64,000 bases of DNA from Argopecten irradians (taxonomy: Eukaryota; Mollusca; Bivalvia; Pectinida; Pectinidae): assembly GCF_041381155.1 (NCBI RefSeq), contig NC_091142.1:35699604-35763603 (forward strand), written 5' to 3'. This document shows, piece after piece, positions 11,431-25,379 of the stretch (within the stretch, counting starts at the first letter, position 1; every line of letters begins with the position of its first letter). The notes beneath the pieces are model-generated. The model saw only the letters and a list, made by a program, of their open reading frames with translations, searched no databases and was not told where the DNA came from. A program made the translations under genes and the position numbers.

Positions 11431-14339
11431 CAAAACTAAGTGATATTTGTTTGATGTTTTATGAACAAATTACAACATGCAAACTGTATTCCAATCGAAA
11501 ATGACGACATTTACTTTACTTGAAGACATTTTACAGTTATATGTGCCGTTTTTCCAGACTCACAAATCAAGATAAGCTTTGAATAAGTTATTCATCACCA
11601 AAAGTTACTAACATTTTGAAAATAACAGTACTGGTTTTAATTTTACAAATACAAATAGGAGCGGTAAATTATTTTAGCTGTACTGCCAAAACTCATTATA
11701 TGTACATCTTTAGTGAAGCGAAATGAGTACCTACAGTCAGACCATGAAGCAAAATTGTGGTCTTCAATTTCATTTCACATTTTTACAGTGTTATCAGTAA
11801 TTGTAAAGTGATTTTTGCAGGAATGATTCCATAAAAAAACAACAATTTCACAGTACATAATTTCTGCGTTGTTACTAACGTTTGATTTTCACGACTTAAT
11901 TCATCAAACCTTATGATTTTCAATATATTAATGAAGAAAAATTAACAGTTACGGCATATAACTTTAATGCAATACTTATATATTTTGTCGGTATAAGAGA
12001 GACATATAACACCACATACGGTGTTTCTACGTTGTGGTAGGTTACCTTGAGATATGTACTCCTCGTACGTTTGTGTGTGTAGCTATCATTATAAACAAGT
12101 TAATGAAGTCAACAGCAAAGAAGGGAAACTTAACAGAAGACATTTCGAAAAGGAACAATTTGAGAATGAAATTGTTACAACTATTTCTTTAACTTGTAAA
12201 TGGTGTTGTTCAGTGTTGAAGTTTCAGTTAAAGATGCTCCACCGCTGACAAATGGTATTTTTTCACTATAAAAAACAGCAGCAGAGACGATTTAATATTT
12301 TTCTTCAGTTACACAAGTTACTTACTTTACACCATTACCACCTCTGGAAAGTTTGAGCTTCGAATTTTACTATAAGTTAAAATTACAAAAAATAATTAAT
12401 TGCATCCCGAAAAAATTCCGTGGCACTATATTCTATATGGAATGAAGTACGGATTGCGCATGCACCAAATGCAAAATAAATTATTTTGTATTATTTTTTG
12501 TGTTAATTAGACACATATATACATGATTAAACACCAATTATTGTTAAAGTGATGAATATCATTTATGCTCTGTCGGCGGTGGAAGTTTCAGTTAACAACA
12601 CGCAAAACGGAAATATAGGTAAATCTAAAACAAATATTCATTAATTAGTTCTGAAGAAAATTTACATCAAATTAAAGTGAAATCGGAAGTACTCGTATAT
12701 CGTCCATATCGTTGGAATCACTGCACGTAGTTACAAGTCAGAATGAGTACAAGTTGTTCATCTGCACGTAGTTACAAGTCAGAATGAGCACAAGTTGTTC
12801 ATCTGCACGTAGTTACAATTCAGAATGAGTACAAGTTGTTCATCGTACAATTTATATGATACATAAACTTACTCTAGGATTAACGATTTATGACATCACA
12901 CTTCCCGGTGTATTGATGTATTATTTTATTTATTTTTATTATTATTATCTTTTTCGTCATGGGGTGGTACATTAAGTATACGCATTATTCTAGAACACAT
13001 TGACAGGTTCAATTGAAAAAAAATCCAAAAGATAAAAATCACTCCATGTTAATGTATTAATTATAGATAATAATTATATAATGCGTGGGATTACATTCTG
13101 GCAGAACCTCAAAACGACACCTATTGTCTTAATGTTATTATTACCCATGTCCTGTAACAACTAAAAGACGTTAGAGCATGTCTATAATTTGGCACATGTT
13201 TTTCTTTTTTCTTTTTTTTTATTTCCTGATAAGCATGACGAATCGCCCCACAAACCTCTCTGAACTTACATGGAGTAATGGTATACACTCAATGAAAACA
13301 TAGTTTTGATATAATCACCACAGTTTATGATTTGAAATATAATGATAATTAAAAGATACACAGTTATCTTAAATCCTTACTTGTAACGTAAAGTGGTCAA
13401 ATTTTCCACAAGATAGGACATCGCTTGCAAAATGAATTAAAAACAAGATTAGATCTGCATTTCTTTTTACCATTCTCTTTACCAGTAATCATATTATTTA
13501 ACAAAAAAAAAAGCCCAAATATAGCATGACGATATGGTATTATTTAATAATCATTTCCCCCTGAATTTTTTTATGTGGCCAAATAAATACAATATATGCA
13601 GAACTCGTAGACAAGTTTTGTTACACCTCTATTTCATTGTATGTATTTAACCTGCCCCCAGGGGGTCGAAAAAGTTTTACAAGTTTGTTACCCCTCCCCA
13701 TTACAATACAGCATGTTTTAGCACGTGATAAGTTTTCTTGGTTTTCAGATCGAGTTTTTCATGGATAAGCGTTAATATTTGGATTTAATCACTGATTAAT
13801 AAGGGCCCCACCCCTTCCCCTGTATTATTATCATTCATTGTAATGTAATTTTTACATAAAACATGTATCTGCTTGACCAAAACGTTGGTTACAAATCCTT
13901 GGCTTGACATACAAGTCATTTAAGATCGTGACCATTTCTATTTCGAAATTTCTAGAAGGCCAAAAGCTATATATCTATTTACAAGCTAGGTGACTAATTT
14001 GTTACAATCCATATAAATGATAACAAGTACTTAATACATACTGCGGATTTACCTGTATTTACATATGTAATTAGTCTTAGTATGAAAAATTTATGAAGTA
14101 CATGTTCCCCGTAATGTAAGGCACCGTAATTATACAACCATGTAAAACTCTAGACAAGTATTTGATTTTATACATGTTTATCTATTTCTACATATTGGGC
14201 CCCGAAACTGTCCCCCGGGGGGTCAAGTAGTACAAAATAAAACAACATGTTAGGTACTGATGAAGTGAATCGGATTGCCAAATTTGGTTACTAATAATGC
14301 AAGTTTTATTATAGGACAATCAGATTAAATACCTTTAAT
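11431..14339. other. Intergenic AT-rich stretch
   Basis: No gene is supported. It contains a triple 41-bp repeat (12722-12844). From about 13970 it grades into degenerate TACAT/ACATGT-rich sequence that foreshadows the large minisatellite. Confidence 0.5.
12722..12844. repeat. 41-bp tandem repeat, exactly three units
   Basis: Three near-identical units start TGCACGTAGTTACAA and end GTTGTTCATC. 123 bp equals 3 x 41, with only single-base differences (e.g. GAGTACA/GAGCACA). It is recent and local. Confidence 0.85.
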
Positions 14340-17300
14340 TAGATATTAATATAGTACATAATTTATACATTATGTAATAAGTACAAATATTTATATAATA
14401 CCAAGGATGTGGAAATAAGTTGCGACTACATAATGATACATGTTAATTAGTACATATTTTACATGTAATCGTACATAATTGGATACGGATTATGTACTAA
14501 GTACATAATATACATGTGAAATAAGTTACATAATATAACTTGTACATCATAAGTAATACATAATATAATTTGTAATAAGTACATAATATACATGTTGTAA
14601 TGAATAAGTACATAATATACATGTAATAAAGTACAATATTATGTACTATTGTAATACGTACATAATATAGCATGTAATAATGTTGCTTACATTATATACA
14701 TGTGGAAATAACGCATACATATAATATTAATAGTAAAAAACATGTTGATATACAATGTAATAAGTACATAATATACATGTAAAGTACATAATATACATGT
14801 AATTAGTACATAAAATATACATGTTGATACTTTTGTAATAACTATACATGTGATAAGTACATTATATTGCGTCCGTGTATAAGTACATAATATACATGTG
14901 AATAATGTACTACATAATATACATGTAATAAGTACATAAAATACATTTAATAAGTACATAATATACATGTGATAAGTACATAATATCATGTATACATGTA
15001 ATAAGTACATAATATACATGTAATAAGTACATAATATACATGTAATAAGTACATAATATACATGTAATAAGTACATAATATACATGTAATAAGCTACATA
15101 ATATACATGTAATACGTACATAATATACATGTGATAAGTACATAATATATACATGTAATGTAATAACTGCATGTATAATATATACATGAATATACATTTA
15201 AGTACATAATATACATGTAATTAGTACATAATATACATGTGTTACATAATAATACAGTACATAATATACATGTAATACGTACAATATATACATGTAATAA
15301 GTACATGATTATACATGTAATAACGTACATATAATATACATGTAATTCAGTACATAATATACAAGTAATAACGACATAATATAACATGTAATAAGTGCAT
15401 TATATACATGTAATAAGTACATAATATACATGTAATTAAGTACATAATATACATGTAATTAGTACATAATATACTTGTAATTACGTACATAATATACATG
15501 TAATACGTACATAATATACATGTAATAAGTACATATATACATGTAATTAGTACATAATATACATGTGATAAGTACATAATATACATGTAATACGTACATA
15601 ATATACATGTAATAAGTACATAATATACATGTAATTAGTACATAATATACATGTAATAAACTACATAATATACATGTAATAAGTACATAATATACATGTA
15701 ATAAGTACATAATATACATGTGATATTAGTACATAATATACATGTAATCACGGACATATAAACATGTAATATAAGTACATAATAATCATGTGATAACTAC
15801 CATAATATAACATGTAATACGTACATAATATACATTAATTAGTACATAATATAACATGTAATACGTACATATTTATACATGTAATAAGTACATAATATAC
15901 ATGTAATACGTACATAATTACACTGTAATAAGTACATAATAATACATGTAATAAGTACATTAACTATACATGTAATACGTACATAATATACATGTTAAAT
16001 AAGTACATAATATACATGTAATAAGTGCATAATATACATGTAATAAGTACATGATATACATGTAATAAGTGCATTATATACATGTAATAAATACATAATA
16101 TACAAGTGTAATAAGTATACATAATATACATGTAATAACGACATTAAATATACATGTAATAAGTGCATTATATACATGTAATAAGTACATGATATACATG
16201 TAATACGTACATAATATACATGTAATAAGTACATAATATACATGTAATAAGTACATAATATACATGTAATAAGTACATAATATACATGTAATACGTACAT
16301 AATATACATGTCATAAGTACATAATATACATTGTAATTAGTACAAAATATACATGTAATTAGTACATAATATACATGTGAATAAGTACATAATATACATG
16401 TGATAAGTACAATAATATACATGTAATTAGTACATAATATACATGTGATAAGTACATGAAGTTACATGTGATAAGTACATAATAATACATGTAATAACTA
16501 CATAATATACATGTAATTACGTACACGTAATATACATGTGATAAGTACACATAATAAACATGTAATAAGTACATAATATACTTGTAATAACTACATAATA
16601 TACATGTGATAAGTACATAATAATACATGTAATAAGTACATAATATACATGTGATAAGTACATAATATACATTAATAACTACATAATATACATGTAATAA
16701 GTACATAATATACATGTAATAAGAACAAAATATACATGTGATAAGTACATGATATACATGTAATAGAGTACATAATATACATGTAATAAGTACACTTAAT
16801 ATACTTGTAAATACTACATAATATACTTGTAATAATACATAATATACACGTAATAAGTACATAATATACATGTAATAACTACATAATATACATGTAATAA
16901 GTACATAATATACATGTAATAAGTACATAATATACATGTAATAACGTACATAATATATACTTGTAATAATACATAAATACATGTAATAAGTACATAATAT
17001 ACATGTAATACGTACATAATATACATGTGATAAGTACATAATATACATGTAATAAGTACATAATATACATGTAATAAGTACATAATATACATGTAATAAG
17101 TACATAATATACATGTAATAAGTACATAATATACATGTACATGTACATAAGTACATAATATACATGTAATAAGTACATAATATACATGTAATAAGTACAT
17201 AATATACATGTAATACGTACATAATATACATGTAATAAGTACATAATATACATGTAATAAGTACATAATATACATGTAATACGTACATAATATACATGTG

Positions 17301-20300
17301 ATAAGTACATAATATACATTTAAAGTAATAATTACATAATAATAGTTAAATACATGTAATAAGTACATAATATACATGTGATAAGTACATAATATACATG
17401 TAATTAGTACATAATATACATGTGATAAGTACATTATATACATGTGAATAAGTACATAATATACATGTAATACGTACATAATATACATGTAATTAGTACA
17501 TAATATACATGTGATAAGTACATAATATACCTGTAAATTAGTACATAATATACATGTAATAAGTACATAATATACATGTAATAACTACATAATATACATG
17601 TAATAACTACATAATATACATGTAATAAGTACCTATATACATGTAATACGTACATAATATACATGTAATAAGTACATAATATACATGTAATAAGTACATA
17701 ATATACATGTAATAACTACATAATATACAATGTAATAAGTACATAATATACATGTAATAAGTACATAATATACATGTAATAAGTACATAATATACATATA
17801 CATGTGATAAGTACATAATATACATGTAATTAGTACATAATATACATGTAATACGTACATAATATACATGTAATAAGTACATAATATATACATGTAATAA
17901 GTGTACATGTAATAATACATATATACATGTAATAAGTACATTATATACATGTAATAAGTACATAATATACATGTAATAAGTACATAATATACATGTAATA
18001 CGACATAATATACATGTAATAAGTGCATTATATACATGTAATAAGTACATGATATACATGTAATACGTACATAATATACATGTAATAAGTACAATTAATA
18101 TACATGTAATAAGTACATAATATACATGTAATAAGTAACATAATATACATGTAATACGTACATAATATACATGTAAGTACATAAAGTACATGTAATTAGT
18201 ATACATGTAATAAGTACATAATATACATGTGATAAGTACATAATATACATGTGATAAGTACATAATATACATGTAAGATAGTAACATAATATACATGTGA
18301 TAAGTACATATATACATGTGATAAGTACATAAAATACATGTAATAACTACATAATATACATGTAATACGTACATAATATATACATGTGATAAGTACATAA
18401 TATACATGTAATAAGTACATAATATACTTGTAATAACTACATAAATATACATGTGATAAGTACATAATATACATGTAATAAGTACATAATATACATGTGA
18501 TAAGTACATAATAATACATGTAATAACTACATAATATACATGTAATAAGTACATAATATACATGTAATAAGAACAAAATATACATGTGATAAGTACATAA
18601 TATACATGTAATAAGTACATAATATACATGTAAATAAGTACATAATATACTTGTAATACGTACATAATATACTTGTAATAACTACATAATATACACGTAA
18701 TAAGTACATAATATACATGTAATAACTACATAATATACATGTAATAAGTACATAATATACATGTGATAAGTACATAATATACATACATTAATACGTACAT
18801 AATAATATACATGTAATAAGTACATAAAATACATGTAATAAGTACATAATATACATGTAATAACGTACATAATATACATGTAATAAGTACATAATATACA
18901 TGTAATAAGTACATAATATACATGTAATAAGTACATAATATACATGTAATAAGTACATAATATACATGTAATAACTACATAATATACATGTGATAAGTAC
19001 ATAATATACATGTTAATAAGTACATGATATACATGTAATACGTACATAATATATACATGTAATAAGTACATGATATACATGTAATAACGTACATAATATA
19101 CATGTAATTAGTACATAATATACATGTAATAAGTGTACATTATATACATGTAATAAGTACATAATATACATGTAATAAGTACATAATATACATGTAATAA
19201 GTACATAATATACATGTAATAAGTACATAATATACATGTGATAAGTACATTATATACATGTAATAAGTACATAATATACATGTAATACGTACATAATATA
19301 CATGTAATTAGTACATAATATACATGTGATAAGTACATAATATACCTGTAATTAGTACATAATATACATGTGATAAGTACATAATATACATGTAATAACT
19401 ACATAATATACATGTAATAAGTACATAATATACATGTAATAAGTACCTGATATACATGTAATACGTACATAATATACATGTAATAAGTACATAATATACA
19501 TGTAATAAGTACATAATATACATGTAATAACTACATAATATACATGTAATAAGTACATAATATACATGTAATAAGTACATAATATACATGTAATAAGTAC
19601 ATAATATACATGTGATAAGTACATAATATACATGTAATACGTACATAATATACATGTGATAAGTACATAATATACATGTAATAAGTACATAATATACATG
19701 TAATAAGTACATAATATACATGTGATAAGTACATAATATACATGTAATACGTACATAATATACATGTAATAAGTACATAATATACATGTAATAAGTACAT
19801 AATATACATGTAATAAGTACATAATATACATGTAATAAGTACATAATATACATGTAATAACTACATAATATACATGTAATAAGTACATAATATACATGTA
19901 ATAAGTACATAATATACATGTAAAGTACATAATATACATGTGATAATACATAATATACATGTAATAAGTACATAATATACATGTGATAAGTACATAATAT
20001 ACATGTAATAAGTACATAATATACATGTAATAAGTACATAATATACATATAAGTACATAATATACATGTAATAAGTACATAATATACATTTAGTACATGA
20101 AATACATGTGATAAGTACATAATATACATGTAATAAGTACATGATATACATGTGATAAGTACATAATATATACATAGTACATGATATACATGTGATAAGT
20201 ACATAATATACATGTACATGATATAAGTTAAGTACATAATATACATGTAATTAGTACATGATATACATGTGATAAGTACATATATACATGTGATAAGTAC

Positions 20301-21175
20301 ATAATATACATGTAATAAGTACATAATAGATATACATGTGATATAATGTACATAATATACATGTAATAGTACATGATATACATGTGATAATATAATAGTA
20401 CATAATATACATGTAATTAAGTACATAATATACATGTAATTAGTACATAATATACATGTAATAAGTACATGATATACATGTGATAAGTACATGATATACA
20501 TGTGATAAGTACATAATATACATATAATTAGTACATGATATACATGTGATAAGTACATAATATACATGTAATAAGTACATAATATACATGTAATAAGTAC
20601 ATAATATACATGTAATAAGTACATGATATACATGTGATAAGTACATAATATACATGTAATAAGTACATGATATACATGTGATAAGTACATAATATACATG
20701 TAATAAGTACATAATATACATGTAATAAGTACATAATATACATGTGATAAGTACATAATATACATGTAATAAGTACATAATATACATGTAATAAGTACAT
20801 AATATACATGTAATAAGTACATAATATACATGTAATAAGTACATAATATACATGTAATAAGTACATAATATACATGTGATAAGTACATAATATACATGTA
20901 ATAAGTACATAATATACATGTGATAAGTACATAATATACATGTGATAAGTACATAATATACATGTGATAAGTACATAATATACATGTAATTAGTACATAA
21001 TTTCCATGTGATAAGTACATAATATACATGTAATAAGTACATGATATACATGTGATAAGTACATAATATACATGTAATACGTACATAATATACATGTAAT
21101 AACTACATGATGTACATGTAATAAGTGCATTATAGACATGTAATAAGTACATAATATACATGTTGTAATACATTT
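14340..21175. repeat. Giant 22-bp minisatellite (about 300 units)
   Basis: The unit is 22 bp and contains GTACATAA, then TATACATGTAATAA. It therefore carries two palindromes per unit, GTAC and TACATGTA. Common variants end GTGATAAG, GTAATTAG, GTAATACG or GTAATAAC, or carry TACATGAT for TACATAAT. The left 1 kb is degenerate; the right edge is sharp near 21165. The - strand of the unit is stop-free, which creates many long but meaningless frames (up to 630 codons, 19308-21200). No flanking target duplication or transposon end was identified. Confidence 0.95.
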
Positions 21176-21179
21176 GTAG

Positions 21180-24100
21180 TGTGGTGGTAGCTATAGTCAT
21201 TGGAATATGGTCTCCCTTGTATAGTGGTAAGTGGAGACTATGGGATGTTCGTGTTGTGTTCGCCTGTGATTGTAGCCTATTTTATAGCGCTATGCTGATT
21301 ATGTGTACTGTCCAAGACATCGAGCAGTACACCCAAGCCGATCACATTATACTGGTAACACTCTCCACTACACCGATCGCTACACTGAACATTAAGCAAG
21401 AATAGAATACAACCAGTAGACAAAACCTATTGTTTCTCTTATAAAGGAGGAGAAACCAAAATTGAAGGAGACTTTGGAACAGAAACATTCAGGAAGACTA
21501 ATATTCCTTATTTAGTCACGTTTCTAGCATTTTGTACTATTTACACGAATGACATACCTATCTTGGCTCTATGTCTAGATTTTATGCAAATTAGTTTACG
21601 GAATTTAAAGAGGAATGAAGTGGAATGGGAAACGTTAATTGAACATCACGAGGGAAACAACACGATAATAAAGTAGCTTTGTTGATTTCCATGCTACAGA
21701 CAGTGTTACGGCTTACCTGTATATAAAGATTATGAAGTTTATCCGTAATAACAAGCTGATTTCAAATTGATTTGAGTTTGTCTTTTTATTATGTCTACAG
21801 TTTTAATATCATGCAAGCAAATTGAATTTTACATGGTTCATTTCGTATTAAGATTTATTTCAACTATTATTTTATTAAAACATTGGTCAAATAGTCAATT
21901 TAATTTCAGACAGGTTTAGAGATAATATAACATTAACGGCACCCTATTCTTGATTTAAATCGGTAACCTTTTTCAGACGATGGAAAGATCATGACCTGGT
22001 AATTTTCCGTCGGAATATTTATCAAAAGATAAAGGTTAGAGAGTCCCGAGACGGAATATCATATTTCTATAAAACGACATGCGCTATACCTATATAGCCG
22101 AGACTGTGGACATATGATCCCTAAGTGTTATTGTTTGTATTGTCTATTTATAGTTCGTATGACTTCATCATGTCAATGGTCCGTAAAGATACTGAGTACT
22201 CGGGTACTCGTGGTAAAGGCATGATGAGTCATGTCATCAATGTTATTGAACGTTATCATTGGTGAAACTATTATACAAATAGTAGTATATATCAAATACA
22301 ATATATTACCAGCGTAGATTTTGCATCAGGGAAAAAAACTTTAAAACTTAAAAAGAAAATTGATTAACCCTTGAAATAAAAATAATTTTAAATAGATGAA
22401 TTTGTATTTCTTTTTTAAAACCTTCTTTTGTACATGATATGAACAGGTTTGATCATAAAGGACTGCGAGTAAATGAGGCATTAAAATGACATTCATAGTC
22501 AAACAAATGCTGTTGACGTTAAATCGGTCTGATGAGAATACTTACATCCATATCAAATACTGTACTAGAATACAACTTTTTGCCCAATATGACAGGTAAA
22601 TATAATATAAAACAAAGATGAATAACATTTAAGACTTTTGTTCCATGTTTAGACTTATGCAAATGTACAAAAACATAATCAAAGACGTCCTGTTATTCTC
22701 ACATTTATCTTCAGGACCAACTTTTTCACCAACTCTAGAAAGGCATCCTTTGACTTCCTTTTAGAGTAGTTGAATAATATTTACAGGAAAGTTATTTCAG
22801 TGACAATACAATTATCACCAGACCAGACTAGTTTTCCCATGAGATTTTTCAGATTATATGGCAGCGGTACTTTTGTACAATGCCTTCCTCAGTGGGACTC
22901 TGGTATTTGACTGATCGGGAGCAACGTCTTTATTTTCATTATAACTGTACTAAGTACACTAACCCCCCCCCCCAAACCAGATGGGTTATTCCAATTATAT
23001 ATAGAAAATGTATTACATGACAATGGTGCAGATCATTTGCATATAAATTTAATGTATTATCCAACGTTTACCAAACGTTTTCAGAAGGGAGTTAACTCGT
23101 ACATAAAGTATCATAAAAAAGGTTTTTTTCTGAGTTTTTTTTTCTAAAGCTTTTTTTGTGTGGAATTTGCGTTCTCGCTCCCTCTATATGACATTACCGG
23201 CGGTCTTCTTTCATATTTCGATATTTCGCAGCGTTATTTGGAACGAATTATATAATATATATTATGTGATTAGATTTGTAATACTACACAAAATCAAAAT
23301 TTCTCAATTTCAGTAGCTGGTATATTTGATAAATACTTATCGATCAAGCAATCCAGTAAGATTTTTCTGATCCTCTTTTTTCTTTAGAACTAGGATTTAT
23401 AGGTTTACATTGTATTGCTGCAGACAGTGTTATATTGAACAACCTAAGTAAGAGATGTATCCAAATATTTCCGAGTCCATTGATAATACATTATATACAT
23501 GTACTACAAATGTATTTTAAAATTACAATTAGCATTTGAAATTATTTGTTTTCTCTTTCTTTTCTGTTTTTAGTTATTCGTCCAACAAATTTATAAATAT
23601 TAATTGATACATGTAACTTATTTTCCATTTGAGTTATTTGAATCTTTAAATTAAATTAATCTCTCAAGAGAACTTTGACGCAATAACATTTTCGAGAGAG
23701 ATAGATTAAATGTACGCGAGTTAATTATACAAATCGTATAGACTCAAACGTTCCTTATACGTGCATTTTGATTACAAACAAACGACGTAAAATCAGAATT
23801 GGCAATAACTGGTTTATAATACTTCCTGTTAATAATAGATTTAAAACATGACATAGCATAATGTCGGACTAATAATAACTCAATGATACCCCAAGCCGCG
23901 TTAACCTTGTCCTTGAACCAAACTGGTTTTGTTCAGTTCATCACGTACGCTTACATAGGGAGTTATTTATTTATTAGTTTTAGTAGTTTATAGGCCTATC
24001 AGTGAAACATTTTATTTAGAGAATTTAATCGAGTATGTTCTCTGTCACACAAGGCAAAGAACTATCACAAACTTCAAAGGATTGTAAAATGCATGTTGCA

Positions 24101-24326
24101 ATCTTGAAAAGCACGCCTCTTTCCTTTTTGATAGGTAAAAAAGGAATAAGGAAGATATCATCAGAATTCCGAGAAAATGATGCAACTTATGCATGTCCAA
24201 AAATGAAGTAAACCATATTTATATTGCTTACATGATAAAAAGAATCTTCAAATAATAAAAAATACCCATGTCAACATCATTTTTTTAAACTTCAAATAGC
24301 CAATTCCTATGTAGTTGCACCTGGAC
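21180..24326. other. Intergenic stretch without a supported gene
   Basis: It begins with unique sequence immediately after the minisatellite, including a 74-codon open frame at 21181-21405 that has no support. A C-run lies near 22964-22974. The rest is AT-rich with only short frames. Confidence 0.45.
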
Positions 24327-25373
24327 GGTGACCGCCTTATATCCCTACGGCCCAATAGTCCGAAGGCCCAATAATCCGAAGGCCCGTCCGTCCGAAGGCC
24401 CATTAGTCCTAAGGCCCGTTAGTCCGAAGGCCCAATAGTCCGAAGGCCCGTCCGTCCGATATTAAGGCCATTTAGTCCTAAGGCCTGTTAGTCCGAAGGC
24501 CCATAGTCCAGCAAGGCCCGTCGTCCGAAGGCCCATTAGTCCTAAGGCCCGTCCGTCCGAAGGCCCATTAGTCCTAAGGCCCGTCCGTCCGAAGGCCCAT
24601 TAGTCCTAAGGCCCGTCCGTCCGAAGGCCCGTTAGTCCTAAGGCCCGTTAGTCCGAAGGCCCAATATTCGAAGGCCCGTACCGTCCGAAGGCCCATTAAA
24701 AGGCCCGTTAGTTCCGAAGCCAATAGTCACGAAGGCCCTATAGTCCGAAAACAGATAATATAATTAGGATTTATATGCGAATCAGTACTGGAAATGAAAC
24801 AAACGTTTATTAAAATTTTCGATACAAAAGATTTCATTATGGGTAGAATAAACAATTTAAAGAATGGGGAAGTCGTTAAATACATGTATATATTGTACAA
24901 TATAACGACGTTTACAGGTATAGCACAAGTCATTTTTCGGTAAGATTTGATTATATAATCATTTATTCATGGAGCAATGTTAATCCTAATGCAATACAGT
25001 GTACAAAAGGCTAACAATCGGACATTTTAAAGCTTGTATGTTTGTAAGAGAATCCATAGAATGTATGCTTGTGAGATATCCTATAAAATGTAAGATGTTA
25101 TTTTTATAAAAAAAAAAAATATATATTTTGATGTAATTTTGACCTGGCATTGCTCCATGAAGAAATGACAACTTGCTGTCCATAGAAATTGTCAGATCAG
25201 CAGTGCCGAACAAATGTTTGCATCGAAAATTTAAATTAAACAACTCTATAAACCTAATTATGTTATCTGTTTTCGGACTATCGGGCCTTCGGACTATTGG
25301 GCCTTCGGCCTAACGGACCTTAGGACTAATGGGCCTTCGGACTATTGGACCGTAGGGATATAAGGCGGTCACC
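24327..25373. mobile_element. Fold-back transposon with tandem-repeat terminal arms
   Basis: Both ends carry the same inverted terminus, GGTGACCGCCTTATATCC (24-bp perfect match overall). They continue into arrays of a 16-bp motif of the form GTCCGAAGGCCCATTA, with CTAAGGCCCGTCC variants. The left arm (24327-24757) has about 27 units; the right arm (25268-25373) has about 6. Next to both arrays the inverted match goes on into the core (GTCCGAAAACAGATAA, then ATAATTAGG). The core (about 24758-25267) encodes no recognisable transposase, so the element is non-autonomous. An internal inverted pair TCATGGAGCAATG/CATTGCTCCATGA is also present (near 24968 and 25148). No target-site duplication could be identified. 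Confidence 0.8.
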
Positions 25374-25379
25374 AGCCTC

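Noticed and set aside
14340..21175. CRISPR-like regular repeats
   Set aside because: There are no unique spacers; units are contiguous, and the genome is eukaryotic.
14687..21200. Many long - strand open frames of 60-630 codons rich in MYIMYLLHVYYVLITC
   Set aside because: They are the automatic product of a 22-bp repeat whose - strand has no stop codons. They overlap in all frames and have no start context or splice structure.
21181..21405. 74-codon frame beginning at the right edge of the minisatellite
   Set aside because: No splice context, no recognisable domain, and the first codons overlap the repeat edge region.
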